Source: UBA4615 sp044368415 (GTDB taxonomy: Bacteria > Pseudomonadota > Gammaproteobacteria > Burkholderiales > Burkholderiaceae_E). From it: a stretch of 64,000 bases of DNA. The notes under the pieces are model-generated. The model ran no database searches. It was not told where the DNA came from and was given only the letters and a program-made list of their open reading frames with translations. The stretch lies in assembly GCA_044368415.1 (NCBI GenBank), contig JBIPLJ010000019.1:1-64000 (forward strand). Reading direction: 5' to 3'. Below are positions 1 to 10,309 of the stretch, piece after piece. How positions within the stretch are numbered: the stretch's first letter is position 1; each line of letters starts with the position of its first letter. A program made the position numbers and the translations under genes.

Positions 1-482
1 TGGCGATGCGCCAGCACAATGGCCCCGTCACGCTCGCGGGCATCAGCCAGCGCCAGAAGATCTCGCTGTCCTACCTCGAGCAGCTGTTCGGCAAGCTTCG
101 CCGGCACGAGCTGGTCGAGAGCACCCGTGGCCCCGGCGGCGGCTACACGCTGGCTCGCCCGATGCGCGACGTCTCGGTTGCCGACATCATTTTCGCCGTG
201 GACGAGCCGCTCGATGCCACCCACTGCGGCGGCAAGGAGAACTGCCACGAAGACGGTCCCTGCATGACCCACGAGCTGTGGAGCAACCTGAACAAGAAGA
301 TGATCGAGTTCCTCGACGGCGTGACGCTGCAGGAGCTCGTCGATCAGCAGCGCGCTCGCGAGACCAAGGCGCCGCCGAAGCAGATCTCCGTGCTGCGCGA
401 GCATCGTGCCGCGCTCGAGTTCCCGACCTCGACGCTGCAGCCGATCAACATGCACGGCTCGCGCGTGACCACGGCGTCATGA
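1..482 (+). CDS. iscR: Iron-sulfur cluster regulator IscR (5' end cut by window)
   Basis: Rrf2-family transcription regulator that senses iron-sulfur cluster status and represses the isc operon when it carries a [2Fe-2S] cluster. The visible part begins inside the winged helix (SYLEQLFGKLRRHELV) and includes the wing (RGPGGGYTLAR). The cluster-binding segment THCGGKENC...GPC...H holds three cysteines and the following histidine, as in IscR. The first in-frame ATG (position 6) is internal: family members start about 20 residues earlier, off the left edge. The first gene of the isc operon, it ends 39 bases before iscS, which has an AGGGAG ribosome site. Confidence 0.95.
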   Translation, partial: AMRQHNGPVTLAGISQRQKISLSYLEQLFGKLRRHELVESTRGPGGGYTLARPMRDVSVADIIFAVDEPLDATHCGGKENCHEDGPCMTHELWSNLNKKMIEFLDGVTLQELVDQQRARETKAPPKQISVLREHRAALEFPTSTLQPINMHGSRVTTAS

Positions 483-521
483 CGCGGCCGGCAGCCTAGA
501 CACCGACAGGGAGTCCGTTCG

Positions 522-1730
522 ATGCACCTTCCGATCTATCTCGACTACTCGGCCACCACGCCGGTCGACCCCCGCGTGGTCGACCGGATGGTGCCCTGGC
601 TCGGCCAGAACTTCGGTAACCCCGCCTCGCGCAGCCACGCGTACGGCTGGGCGGCCGAAGAGGCGGTCGAGGAAGCGCGCGAGCAGGTCGCCGCGCTCGT
701 CGGATGCGATCCGAAAGAAATCGTCTGGACTTCGGGCGCCACCGAGTCGATCAACCTCGCGGTCAAGGGCGCGGCGCACTTCTACAAGGAACGCGGCAAG
801 CACCTGATCACGGTCAAGACCGAGCACAAGGCCACCCTCGATACGATGCGCGAGCTCGAGCGTGAGGGCTTCGAGCTCACATATCTCGATGTCCGCGAGG
901 ACGGACTGATCGACATGGATGCGCTCAAGGCCGCGCTGCGCCCTGACACCATCCTGCTGTCCGTCATGTACGTCAACAACGAGATCGGTGTCATCCAGGA
1001 CATCCCCGCGCTCGGCGAGCTGTGCCGGGAGCGGAACATCCTGTTCCACGTCGACAGCGCGCAGGCCACCGGCAAGGTGGATATCGACCTCGGCGCGCTG
1101 AAGGTCGACCTGATGAGCTTCTCGGCCCACAAGACCTACGGCCCGAAGGGCATGGGCGCGCTGTACGTCCGGCGCAAGCCGCGCGTGCGCATCGAGGCGC
1201 AGATCCATGGCGGCGGACACGAGCGCGGCATGCGCTCAGGCACGCTCCCCACGCATCAGATCGTCGGCATGGGCGAGGCGTTCCGGCTCGCGAAGCTCGA
1301 GATGAAGACCGAGAATGAGCGCATCGGCATGCTGCGCGACAGGCTCTGGCGCGGTCTGTCCCGGATCGAGGAGGTCTATGTCAACGGCGACATGGCGCGG
1401 CGCGTGCCGCACAACCTCAATGTGAGCTTCAACTACGTCGAGGGCGAGTCGCTGATCATGGCTATCAAGGACCTCGCGGTGTCGTCCGGCTCGGCCTGTA
1501 CATCGGCCAGCCTCGAGCCGTCCTACGTGCTGCGTGCGCTCGGGCGCAGCGACGAGCTCGCCCACAGCTCGATCCGTTTCTCTGTCGGCCGGTTCACGAC
1601 CGAGGAGGAGGTGGACTTCGCGGTGAAGCTGCTGCAGGACAAGGTCGGCAAGCTGCGGGAGATGTCGCCGCTGTGGGACATGTACAAGGAAGGCATCGAC
1701 CTCAATACGGTGCAGTGGGCCGCCCACTGA
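522..1730 (+). CDS. iscS: Cysteine desulfurase IscS
   Basis: PLP-dependent class V aminotransferase-fold enzyme that takes sulfur from L-cysteine and passes it as persulfide to IscU and other acceptors. At 402 residues it has the usual length. The PLP lysine is K204 in SFSAHKTYGPKG, and the catalytic cysteine is C326 in the mobile loop SSGSACTSASLEPS; this SSGSACTS loop is the group I (IscS/NifS) type. The start MHLPIYLDYSATTPVD matches the family and follows AGGGAG by about 8 bases. The gene lies between iscR and iscU, so it is co-transcribed with its scaffold partner. Confidence 0.98.
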   Translation: MHLPIYLDYSATTPVDPRVVDRMVPWLGQNFGNPASRSHAYGWAAEEAVEEAREQVAALVGCDPKEIVWTSGATESINLAVKGAAHFYKERGKHLITVKTEHKATLDTMRELEREGFELTYLDVREDGLIDMDALKAALRPDTILLSVMYVNNEIGVIQDIPALGELCRERNILFHVDSAQATGKVDIDLGALKVDLMSFSAHKTYGPKGMGALYVRRKPRVRIEAQIHGGGHERGMRSGTLPTHQIVGMGEAFRLAKLEMKTENERIGMLRDRLWRGLSRIEEVYVNGDMARRVPHNLNVSFNYVEGESLIMAIKDLAVSSGSACTSASLEPSYVLRALGRSDELAHSSIRFSVGRFTTEEEVDFAVKLLQDKVGKLREMSPLWDMYKEGIDLNTVQWAAH

Positions 1731-1789
1731 GCATCACGTGCGGCACAGGGACGTAGTGGTAGTTCAGTACACAGAACACGAGGCATGAA

Positions 1790-2200
1790 ATGGCATACAG
1801 CGACAAGGTCATCGATCACTACGAGAACCCGCGCAACGTGGGGGCGATGGACAAGGGCGACCCCACCGTCGGCACCGGCATGGTCGGCGCGCCGGCCTGC
1901 GGCGACGTGATGAAGCTGCAGATCAAGGTCGGTTCGAACGGTCTGATCGAGGACGCGAAGTTCAAGACCTACGGCTGCGGCTCAGCGATCGCGTCGTCGT
2001 CGCTGGTCACCGAGTGGGTCAAGGGTAAGACGCTCGACGAGGCGATGGGCATCAAGAACACGCAGATCGCCGAAGAGCTGGCGCTCCCCCCGGTCAAGAT
2101 CCACTGTTCGATCCTTGCCGAGGATGCGATCAAGGCGGCCATCGAGGACTACCGGACCAAACACGCGGAGCAGGCGGACCTGCAGCCCCGGGCCGCCTGA
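1790..2200 (+). CDS. iscU: Iron-sulfur cluster scaffold IscU
   Basis: Scaffold on which [2Fe-2S] clusters are assembled from IscS-derived sulfur before HscA/HscB-driven release. The three cluster ligands are all present: C37 (GAPACGDVM), C63 (YGCGSAIAS) and C106 (IHCSILAEDA). The LPPVK motif recognised by the HscA chaperone stands just before C106. Length 136 aa is normal apart from a short extra tail. It is 59 bases downstream of iscS. An out-of-frame ATG at 1785 overlaps the start region, but MAYSDKVIDHYENPRNVG is the family start. Confidence 0.98.
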   Translation: MAYSDKVIDHYENPRNVGAMDKGDPTVGTGMVGAPACGDVMKLQIKVGSNGLIEDAKFKTYGCGSAIASSSLVTEWVKGKTLDEAMGIKNTQIAEELALPPVKIHCSILAEDAIKAAIEDYRTKHAEQADLQPRAA

Positions 2201-2211
2201 GGGAGGCCGCG

Positions 2212-2535
2212 ATGGCGATCACGCTTACCGAAGCCGCGGCACGTCACGTGTCGCGCTACCTCGAGCGCCGGGGCAAGGGCATCGGGCTGCGGCTCGGCGT
2301 CAAGACCACCGGATGTTCGGGCCTGGCCTACAAACTCGAGTACGCGGACGATCCTCTGCCCGAGGACGTGGTGTTCGAGAGCCACGGCGTGCGGGTCCTC
2401 GTCGATCCGCGCAGCCTGTCTTACATCGACGGCACGGAACTCGACTTCGCGCGCGAGGGACTTAACGAGGGGTTCCGCTTTAACAATCCCAACGTGAAGA
2501 GCGAGTGCGGCTGCGGCGAGTCGTTCAAGGTCTGA
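2212..2535 (+). CDS. iscA: Iron-sulfur cluster assembly protein IscA
   Basis: A-type carrier that delivers iron-sulfur clusters to apo-targets. It has 107 residues with the three conserved cysteines C35 (TTGCSGLAY) and C99/C101 (SECGCGESF at the C terminus). The gene starts 11 bases after iscU with GGGAGG upstream, so the two are translated from the same message. It is followed by a GC-rich inverted repeat (2556-2578) before hscB, which may reduce transcription of the distal half of the operon. Confidence 0.97.
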   Translation: MAITLTEAAARHVSRYLERRGKGIGLRLGVKTTGCSGLAYKLEYADDPLPEDVVFESHGVRVLVDPRSLSYIDGTELDFAREGLNEGFRFNNPNVKSECGCGESFKV

Positions 2536-2555
2536 ACGACGCGCGAACCGACCCA

Positions 2556-2578
2556 GGAGGCGGCCCCCGGCCGCCTTC
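2556..2578 (+). terminator. Hairpin between iscA and hscB (possible attenuator)
   Basis: AGGCGGC pairs with GCCGCCT around a CCCCG loop, and three flanking positions (two canonical pairs, one G-T) extend the stem to about 10 bp. The right arm is followed by TTCTGCATT, a weak T-rich stretch rather than a run of T. Lying between two genes of the same operon, it looks like a partial terminator or an mRNA-stability element. This is inferred from sequence only. Confidence 0.5.
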
Positions 2579-2602
2579 TGCATTCAGTCGCCTCCGGATC
2601 CG

Positions 2603-3133
2603 ATGGACATCCTGACCAAGAGTCATTTCGAGCTCCTCGGCCTGCCCGAGCGGTTCGGGATCGACACAGCCGAGCTCCAGCAGGCCTATCGCCGGCTGCA
2701 GGGAGCGGTGCATCCGGACCGTTTCGCCGCGGCCGGCGCAACCGAGCGCCGGATCGCGATGCAGCTCGCGACACGGGCCAATGAGGCGTATCGCACGCTG
2801 CTCGAACCGGGGCGACGGGCCGCCTACCTCTGCGAGCTGCACGGGGTGCCCTTGCAGGCCGAGACGAATACCTCAATGTCCAGAGCATTCCTCGTGCAGC
2901 AGATGGCGTGGCGCGAGGCGCTTGAGGACGCGCGTATCGGCCGCGATGTCGGGGCGCTCGCCGGGCTGGTTCGGCTGCTGTGCGATCATCGCGACCGACT
3001 CCTGGCCGAAATCGCCGCAGCGATCGACCGGGAGCACGATTACATGCGGGCCGCTGACGCGGTCCGCCGCTGGATGTTTGTCGACAAGTTCGGCGCAGAG
3101 GTGGCCGCCGCCGAAGACGGCCTCGCCGCCTGA
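2603..3133 (+). CDS. hscB: Co-chaperone HscB (Hsc20)
   Basis: J-domain co-chaperone that brings IscU to HscA and stimulates its ATPase. The N-terminal J domain carries the HPD signature in VHPDRFAAAG (about residues 37-46), and the C-terminal three-helix bundle binds IscU. Length 176 aa is typical. The start MDILTKSHFELLGLPERF is the family N terminus; no strong ribosome site is visible. The stop lies 7 bases before the hscA start. Confidence 0.96.
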   Translation: MDILTKSHFELLGLPERFGIDTAELQQAYRRLQGAVHPDRFAAAGATERRIAMQLATRANEAYRTLLEPGRRAAYLCELHGVPLQAETNTSMSRAFLVQQMAWREALEDARIGRDVGALAGLVRLLCDHRDRLLAEIAAAIDREHDYMRAADAVRRWMFVDKFGAEVAAAEDGLAA

Positions 3134-3140
3134 GGAACCC

Positions 3141-5006
<1,866 letters not shown>

Positions 5007-5010
5007 ACCC

Positions 5011-5343
5011 ATGCCCACCATCACTATCCTGCCCCACGAGAGTCTCGCGCCCCAGGGCGCAAAGTTCGAGGCCGAGCCCGGTAAGAGCCTGTGCCAGCAG
5101 CTGCTCGACCATCACATCGATATCGAGCATGCCTGCGGCCTGGTCGCCGCATGTACCACCTGTCACGTCATCGTCAGGGACGGCTTCAACCGGCTGCCAC
5201 CTTCGAGCGACGAGGAAGACGACATGCTCGACAAGGCCTGGGGGCTCACCGCCTCCTCGCGCCTGTCCTGCCAGGTGGACCCGGTGACGACCGACCTCAC
5301 GATCGAGCTGCCGAAATACACGATCAACCACGCCCGCGAGTGA
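5011..5343 (+). CDS. fdx: ISC-type [2Fe-2S] ferredoxin
   Basis: Adrenodoxin-like ferredoxin that supplies electrons for cluster assembly. The four ligands are C42, C48, C51 (EHACGLVAACTTCHV) and C87 (RLSCQVDP). Length is 110 aa. The frame is open further upstream inside hscA, but MPTITILPHESLAPQG at 5011, four bases after the hscA stop, is the expected start. iscX follows after 37 bases. Confidence 0.97.
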   Translation: MPTITILPHESLAPQGAKFEAEPGKSLCQQLLDHHIDIEHACGLVAACTTCHVIVRDGFNRLPPSSDEEDDMLDKAWGLTASSRLSCQVDPVTTDLTIELPKYTINHARE

Positions 5344-5380
5344 CGCGGGCGCACCGTCCCCTTTCCCCGAGGCCGCCGCC

Positions 5381-5572
5381 ATGAAGTGGACCGACTCCCT
5401 CGAGATCGCGATCGCGCTCGACGACGCGTTTCCCGACGTCGACCCGACCCACGTGCGCTTCACCGAGCTGCACGCCTGGGTGCTCGCGCTGCCGGAGTTC
5501 GACGACGACCCCAAGCGCAGCGGAGAGAAGATCCTGGAGGCGATTCAGCAAGCGTGGATAGAGGAGAAGTGA
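5381..5572 (+). CDS. iscX: Fe-S cluster assembly protein IscX
   Basis: Small acidic protein (63 aa) that binds IscS and modulates iron-dependent desulfurase activity. It shows the family pattern MKWTDSLEIAIAL, FPDVDP, RFTELHAWVLALPEFDDDP and a C-terminal AIQQAWIEE. Last classical member of the isc operon. Its TGA overlaps the GTG of the next gene, so the downstream transporter pair appears translationally coupled to it. Confidence 0.96.
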   Translation: MKWTDSLEIAIALDDAFPDVDPTHVRFTELHAWVLALPEFDDDPKRSGEKILEAIQQAWIEEK

Positions 5573-6531
5573 CCCTCGACCCCGTCATCTTGTTCTTTGC
5601 CCTCGGCGTCCTGGCCCGCCTCGCGCGCTCGGACCTGCGTCTGCCCGAGGCCCTCTACGAGACCCTGTCGATCTACCTGCTGATCGCGATCGGCCTCAAG
5701 GGCGGGGCGCAGATTGCGGTGCAGCCGCTGGCTGCGCTGTGGCCGGTGGCGCTCGCCGCAGTGGCGCTGTCGGCCGCAGTGCCGCTGGTGCTCTATCCGG
5801 TGCTGCGCGCGGGCGTGCGGCTGGGGGCGGCGGACGCCGCGTCGATCGCCGCGCACTACGGGTCGGTGAGCGTCGTCACCTTCGCGGTCGCGCAGAGCGC
5901 GCTCGCCCGGGCGGGGATCGAACCCGAAGCGTTCCTCGCGATGCTGGTGGCGTTGATGGAGGCGCCGGGTATCGTCGTCGGCGTGCTGCTCGCGCGCCGC
6001 GGTATGGCGCGCGAGGCGGGTCAATCAGGCTCAGGCACCTCGCGCTGGGGCACGCTGCTGCACGAGGTGCTGTTCGGCAAGGCGGTGGTGCTACTGCTCG
6101 GCGGGATCGCGATCGGCTGGATCGCCGGGCCTGCCGGGCTCGAACCGATCGATCCGGTGTTCGTCGGCCTATTCAAGGGCGTGCTTGCACTGTTCCTGCT
6201 CGAACTCGGGCTGGTGGCCGGCGGTCGGCTGCAAGACCTTCGGCGCGCCGGGCCCAGGCTGCTGGCGTTCGGGCTGCTTGCGCCGCCGGTGCTGGCGCTG
6301 GCGGGCGGCGCGCTGGGGCTCGCGCTCGGGCTGTCGGTCGCGGGCGTCGCGACCCTTGCGACGCTGGCTGCTAGCGCGTCCTACATCGCGGCGCCGACCG
6401 CGATGCGGATCGCGGTGCCGCAGGCCAATCCGTCGCTGTCGATCGGGCTGGCGCTCGGGGTGACCTTCCCGTTCAACGTGCTGGTCGGTATCCCGCTTTA
6501 TATCGAGCTCGCGCGGCGAGCCGCGGGCTGA
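5569..6531 (+). CDS. SbtA-type (DUF897) sodium-dependent bicarbonate transporter family protein
   Basis: Inner-membrane protein of about 320 aa with some ten hydrophobic segments. The opening DPVILFFALGVLARLARSDL and the segment LPEALYETLSIYLLIAIG are characteristic of the DUF897/SbtA family, known in cyanobacteria as Na+/HCO3- symporters. A hydrophilic gap near residues 145-160 (REAGQSGSGTSRWG) separates two five-helix halves. GTG at 5569 overlaps the iscX stop; an in-frame GTG at 5554, with GGAGG 13 bases upstream, is an alternative. The PII-like gene right after it supports an SbtA/SbtB pair. The substrate in this organism is inferred. Confidence 0.85.
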   Translation: MTLDPVILFFALGVLARLARSDLRLPEALYETLSIYLLIAIGLKGGAQIAVQPLAALWPVALAAVALSAAVPLVLYPVLRAGVRLGAADAASIAAHYGSVSVVTFAVAQSALARAGIEPEAFLAMLVALMEAPGIVVGVLLARRGMAREAGQSGSGTSRWGTLLHEVLFGKAVVLLLGGIAIGWIAGPAGLEPIDPVFVGLFKGVLALFLLELGLVAGGRLQDLRRAGPRLLAFGLLAPPVLALAGGALGLALGLSVAGVATLATLAASASYIAAPTAMRIAVPQANPSLSIGLALGVTFPFNVLVGIPLYIELARRAAG

Positions 6532-6557
6532 GCACCTGCCGGGAAGGAGGACACCAG

Positions 6558-6860
6558 ATGCAGACCCACGAGCGCAAGCTGCTCACCATCATCACCGAGG
6601 CGGCCATCGAGCGCGCGCTGATCGCCGACGCCCGACGCTTTGGCGCCCACGGCTATACCGTGCTTGATGCCCGCGGCGGCGGCCCGGGCGGCGAGCGGCA
6701 AGGAGCCTGGGAGGCCGACCGCTCGATCGAGCTGCAGGTGGTGTGCTCGACGGAGGTGGCCGAACGCATCGCCGAGCATGTGCTCGAGCAGTACGCGCCG
6801 AACTACGCGGTGGCGCTGTACCTGTCGGACGTGCAGGTGTTCCGGGCGCAGAAGTACTGA
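6558..6860 (+). CDS. PII-like signalling protein, SbtB type
   Basis: A 100-residue protein with the ferredoxin-like PII fold pattern: KLLTIITEAAIERALIADA, then HGYTVLDARGGG (T-loop side), and ELQVVCSTEVAERIAEHVLE near the end. It is shorter than GlnB (112 aa) and lacks the GlnB uridylylation tyrosine context, which fits SbtB-like regulators. A strong ribosome site (GGAAGGAGG) lies about 8 bases upstream. It follows the transporter gene by 26 bases, and its probable role is to gate that transporter in response to adenine nucleotides (inference from family). Its stop is one base from the convergent DinB-family gene. Confidence 0.85.
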   Translation: MQTHERKLLTIITEAAIERALIADARRFGAHGYTVLDARGGGPGGERQGAWEADRSIELQVVCSTEVAERIAEHVLEQYAPNYAVALYLSDVQVFRAQKY

Positions 6861-6861
6861 A

Positions 6862-7467
6862 CTAGGGCGGCGGCATCAGCGACGCGGGCATCGGTGGGAT
6901 GTCGCTGTCGTCGTCGTCGGCCACCGTGGTGAACGGGTCGAAGCCGGGCATCGCGATCAGGTCGGTGACGCCGACATCGACGCCCGCCTGGAACAGCAGC
7001 GTCGTGACCTGGCCTCGGTGGTGCGTCTGGTGGTTGAACCAGTGCGACAGCAGTGGGCCGACCTGACGCTGGAAGAGTTCGCCAGCCATGTTCCGGTAGC
7101 CGATCACGCGGTCGAGGTCGTTGAAGATCAGCTCCTCGCTCCAAGCGAGGATCAACCCATCGAGACGCACGCGCAGGGCATGCAGCTCGGGGAACGCGTC
7201 AGCGAGCGTGTCGCGCAGCGTCGTCGGGCGGGGCAGCCATTCGTCCGCCTCGCGCAGCCGGTCCCAGTCGAAGGCCGACTGGAAGCGCCGCAGCCACAGG
7301 CAGTCGGTGACGGCGAGGTGGTTGAGCGTGCCGAGGATCGAGCCGAAGAATGCGCCGCGGCCGGCGGCGAGCGTCGGCGCGTCGAGGCCGGCGGCCGCTG
7401 CGTAGAGCCGCTCATTCATCCAGTTGTTGTAGTCGGCCATCAGGCGGACGTGTCTGAGCGCATCCAT
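6862..7467 (-). CDS. DinB-family putative metal-dependent enzyme
   Basis: 201-residue four-helix-bundle protein of the DinB/YfiT superfamily. The likely metal ligands are one histidine in LGTLNHLAVTDCLW and two in HWFNHQTHHRGQVTTLL, the pattern of the family. Members act as thiol-dependent S-transferases or hydrolases; the substrate here is not known. It lies downstream of lysS on the same strand (16 bases) and may be the last gene of a prfB-lysS transcript. The acidic C-terminal tail (VADDDDSDIPP) is unremarkable. Confidence 0.85.
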   Translation of the reverse strand: MDALRHVRLMADYNNWMNERLYAAAAGLDAPTLAAGRGAFFGSILGTLNHLAVTDCLWLRRFQSAFDWDRLREADEWLPRPTTLRDTLADAFPELHALRVRLDGLILAWSEELIFNDLDRVIGYRNMAGELFQRQVGPLLSHWFNHQTHHRGQVTTLLFQAGVDVGVTDLIAMPGFDPFTTVADDDDSDIPPMPASLMPPP

Positions 7468-7483
7468 GGGTCGTCGGACTCTC

Positions 7484-9019
7484 TCAGGATTCGCGCTTGA
7501 GCGCGGGGAACAGGATGACGTCGCGGATGCTCGGGCTGTCGGTGAGCAGCATCACCAGCCGGTCGATGCCGATGCCGCAGCCACCGGTAGGCGGCATGCC
7601 GTGCTCGAGTGCCCGGACGTAGTCGGCATCGTAGAACATCGCTTCGTCGTCGCCGGCCTCCTTGGCCTCGACCTGTGCCCGGAAGCGTGCGGCCTGGTCC
7701 TCGGGGTCGTTGAGCTCGGAGAAGCCGTTGGCGATCTCGCGGCCGGTGCAGAACAGCTCGAAGCGCTCGGTGATGCCGGGGCGCGTGTCGGATTCGCGGG
7801 CGAGCGGGGAGACCTCGACTGGATAGTCGACGATGAAGGTTGGCGCCCACAGCTTCGATTCCGCGGTCTCTTCGAACAAGGCGAGCTGCAGCGCGCCGAG
7901 GCCGGCATGACGATGTCGCGGGTCGTCGACGTTCACTCCGAAGCCCTTCAGCGCGCCGCGCACGAAGTCCGCGTCGGCGAGCTGCGCGTCGGTGTAGTCG
8001 GGCGCGTGCGCCCGAATCGCCTCGACGATGGTCATCCGCGCGAACGGAGCGCCGAGGTCGAGCTCGCGGCTCTGGTAGCTCACGGTGGTGCCGCCGGTGG
8101 CCGCGCGCGCCGCATCTCGGATCACCTGTTCGGTGAAGTCCATGATCCAGCGGTAGTCGGTGTAAGCCGCGTAGAACTCCATCATCGTGAACTCGGGGTT
8201 GTGCCGCGGGCTGATCCCCTCGTTGCGGAAGTTCCGGTTGATCTCGAAGACGCGCTCGAAGCCGCCGACCACGAGGCGCTTGAGGTACAGCTCGGGCGCG
8301 ATCCGCAGGAACATCTGCTGGTCGAGCGCATTGTGGTGGGTGACAAAGGGCTTGGCCGCGGCGCCCCCGGGGATCGGCTGCAGCATCGGCGTCTCGACCT
8401 CGAGGAAGTCTGCCTCGGTCATCGTGCGGCGGATCGCCGACACGATGGTGCTGCGGGCCCGGAAGGTGGTGCGCGCCGACTCGTTGGAGATCAGGTCGAC
8501 GTAGCGCTGGCGGTAACGCTGCTCCTGGTCGGCGAGGCCGTGGAACTTGTCGGGCAGGGGCCGTAGCGACTTGGCGAGCAGGCGCAGGCGCGCCACGCGC
8601 ACCGACAGCTCGCCCTTCATCGTGCGGAACAGCGTGCCTTCGGCTGCGACGATGTCGCCGAGGTCCCAGTGCTTGAAGGCCTCGTGCGCCTCGGCGCCCA
8701 CGCCCTCGTCGTTGATCCAGAGCTGCAGGCGTCCGGTGGCGTCCTGCACGGTGGCGAAGCTCGCTTTGCCCTGCACACGCTTGAGCACCATGCGGCCCGC
8801 GATCGAGACCGCGACCTGCGCCTGCTCGAGGGTCTCGCGCGGGGTGTCGGCGTGCACGGCGAGCAGCGGGGCCGCACGGTCGGCGGGAACGAAGTCGTTC
8901 GGGAACGGCTGGCCCTGGGCGCGCAGCTTCGCGAGCTTCGCGCGGCGTTCGGCCATCACGTGATTCTCGTCGACCGCTGTCGCGGCGGGCTCGGCGGTGC
9001 CGATCGGCTGCTGTTCCAA
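7484..9019 (-). CDS. lysS: Lysyl-tRNA synthetase (class II)
   Basis: Charges tRNA-Lys. It has 511 residues: an N-terminal OB-fold anticodon-binding domain (VSIAGRMVLKRVQGKASFA) followed by the class II catalytic core. Motif 2 is RNEGISPRHNPEFTMMEFY; motif 3 is GIGIDRLVMLLTDSPSIRD. The leading 25 residues are a variable extension. It lies 57 bases downstream of prfB, an arrangement shared with E. coli and many proteobacteria. Confidence 0.97.
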   Translation of the reverse strand: MEQQPIGTAEPAATAVDENHVMAERRAKLAKLRAQGQPFPNDFVPADRAAPLLAVHADTPRETLEQAQVAVSIAGRMVLKRVQGKASFATVQDATGRLQLWINDEGVGAEAHEAFKHWDLGDIVAAEGTLFRTMKGELSVRVARLRLLAKSLRPLPDKFHGLADQEQRYRQRYVDLISNESARTTFRARSTIVSAIRRTMTEADFLEVETPMLQPIPGGAAAKPFVTHHNALDQQMFLRIAPELYLKRLVVGGFERVFEINRNFRNEGISPRHNPEFTMMEFYAAYTDYRWIMDFTEQVIRDAARAATGGTTVSYQSRELDLGAPFARMTIVEAIRAHAPDYTDAQLADADFVRGALKGFGVNVDDPRHRHAGLGALQLALFEETAESKLWAPTFIVDYPVEVSPLARESDTRPGITERFELFCTGREIANGFSELNDPEDQAARFRAQVEAKEAGDDEAMFYDADYVRALEHGMPPTGGCGIGIDRLVMLLTDSPSIRDVILFPALKRES

Positions 9020-9076
9020 GGCTCGTTCCCCTGCGGGCCCGCGGTGGGCGCGGGCGTGTGTCGAAGCGTCCTGCGG

Positions 9077-10181
9077 TCAGACGCCCTGTTTCAGGCTGGC
9101 GGTGATGAACGTGTCGAGGTCGCCGTCGAGCACCGCTCGGGTATTGCTGATCTCGACGTTCGTCCTCAAGTCCTTGATCAGCGACTTGTCAAGGATGTAG
9201 GAGCGGATCTGGTGGCCCCAGCCGATGTCGGACTTCGCGGCCTCGGCCTTGTCGGCCACCGCCTGGCGCTTGCGCAGCTCGTGCTCGTAGAGGCGCGAGC
9301 GCAGCATCGTCATCGCCTCGTCCTTGTTTCGGTGTTGCGAGCGGTCGTTCTGGCACTGCACGACGATGTTGGTCGGCAGGTGGGTGATCCGCACCGCGGA
9401 CTCGGTCTTGTTCACGTGCTGGCCGCCGGCGCCCGACGCCCGGAACACGTCGATGCGCAGGTCGGCGGGGTTGATATCGATCTCGATCGAGTCGTCGACC
9501 TCGGGGTAGACGTAGACCGAGGCGAATGAGGTCTGGCGCATGTCGCCAGCGCCGAAGGGGGACTTGCGCACCAGGCGGTGCACGCCGGTCTCGGTGCGCA
9601 GGTGGCCGTAGGCGTGGTCGCCGTCGACGCGAATGGTCGCGCCCTTGATGCCGGCGGTCTCGCCGGCCGACTCCTCAAGCAACTCGGCGGTGAAGCCCTT
9701 GCGCTCGCAGTAGCGCAGGTACTGGCGCAGCAGCATCTGTGCCCAGTCCTGAGCCTCGGTGCCGCCGGCGCCCGACTGGATCTCGACGAAGCAGGGGCTG
9801 GCGTCGAGCTCGCCGGAGAACATCCTGCGGAACTCCAACGCCTCGACCCGATCGCGCAGCGCACCGACGTCGGACTCGACCGACAGCAGCATCGACTCGT
9901 CGGCTTCCTCGCGGGCCATGCCGAACAGCTCGTCGCCGTCGACCAAGCCGCGCTCGATCGTGGCGATGCCCTCGACGACGGTCTCTAGCGACTTCTTCTC
10001 GCGGCCGAGCTCCTGGGCGAGCTTCGGGTCGTTCCAGATGTCCGGCGCCTCGAGGCGCTCGCTGACCTCCTCGAGCCGCTCTTTCTTCAGATCGTAGTCA
10101 AAGATACCTCCGGAGCTCGCCGAGGCGTGCGCGGAGGTCGTCGATCAGCGACTGGGTCTGGTTGAGGCGTTCTGCATCCAT
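9077..10181 (-). CDS. prfB: Peptide chain release factor 2 with programmed +1 frameshift
   Basis: Recognises UGA and UAA stop codons. The reading frame is split. ATG at 10181 opens a 27-codon frame that meets an in-frame TGA at 10100-10098 in the slippery context TAT CTT TGA C, preceded by a GGAGG Shine-Dalgarno-like element. A +1 shift at CTT continues the frame to 9077, giving 367 aa. The stop-recognition tripeptide SPF (207-209) and the catalytic GGQ (252-254) are in place. This is the classical autoregulatory frameshift: low RF2 lets the ribosome slip past its own UGA. lysS is downstream. Confidence 0.97.
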
Positions 10182-10309
10182 CGGGGGCTCGCATCGGGTG
10201 GGCGGCCGCGGCCGCTGTCGGCGGCTAGCGCGCGCGACGCGCGTGGGCGCACGGGTTAACCATCGATTGTAGCCGAGGCGTCCCAGGGGCCTGCGGCGCG
10301 GGCCCGGGC

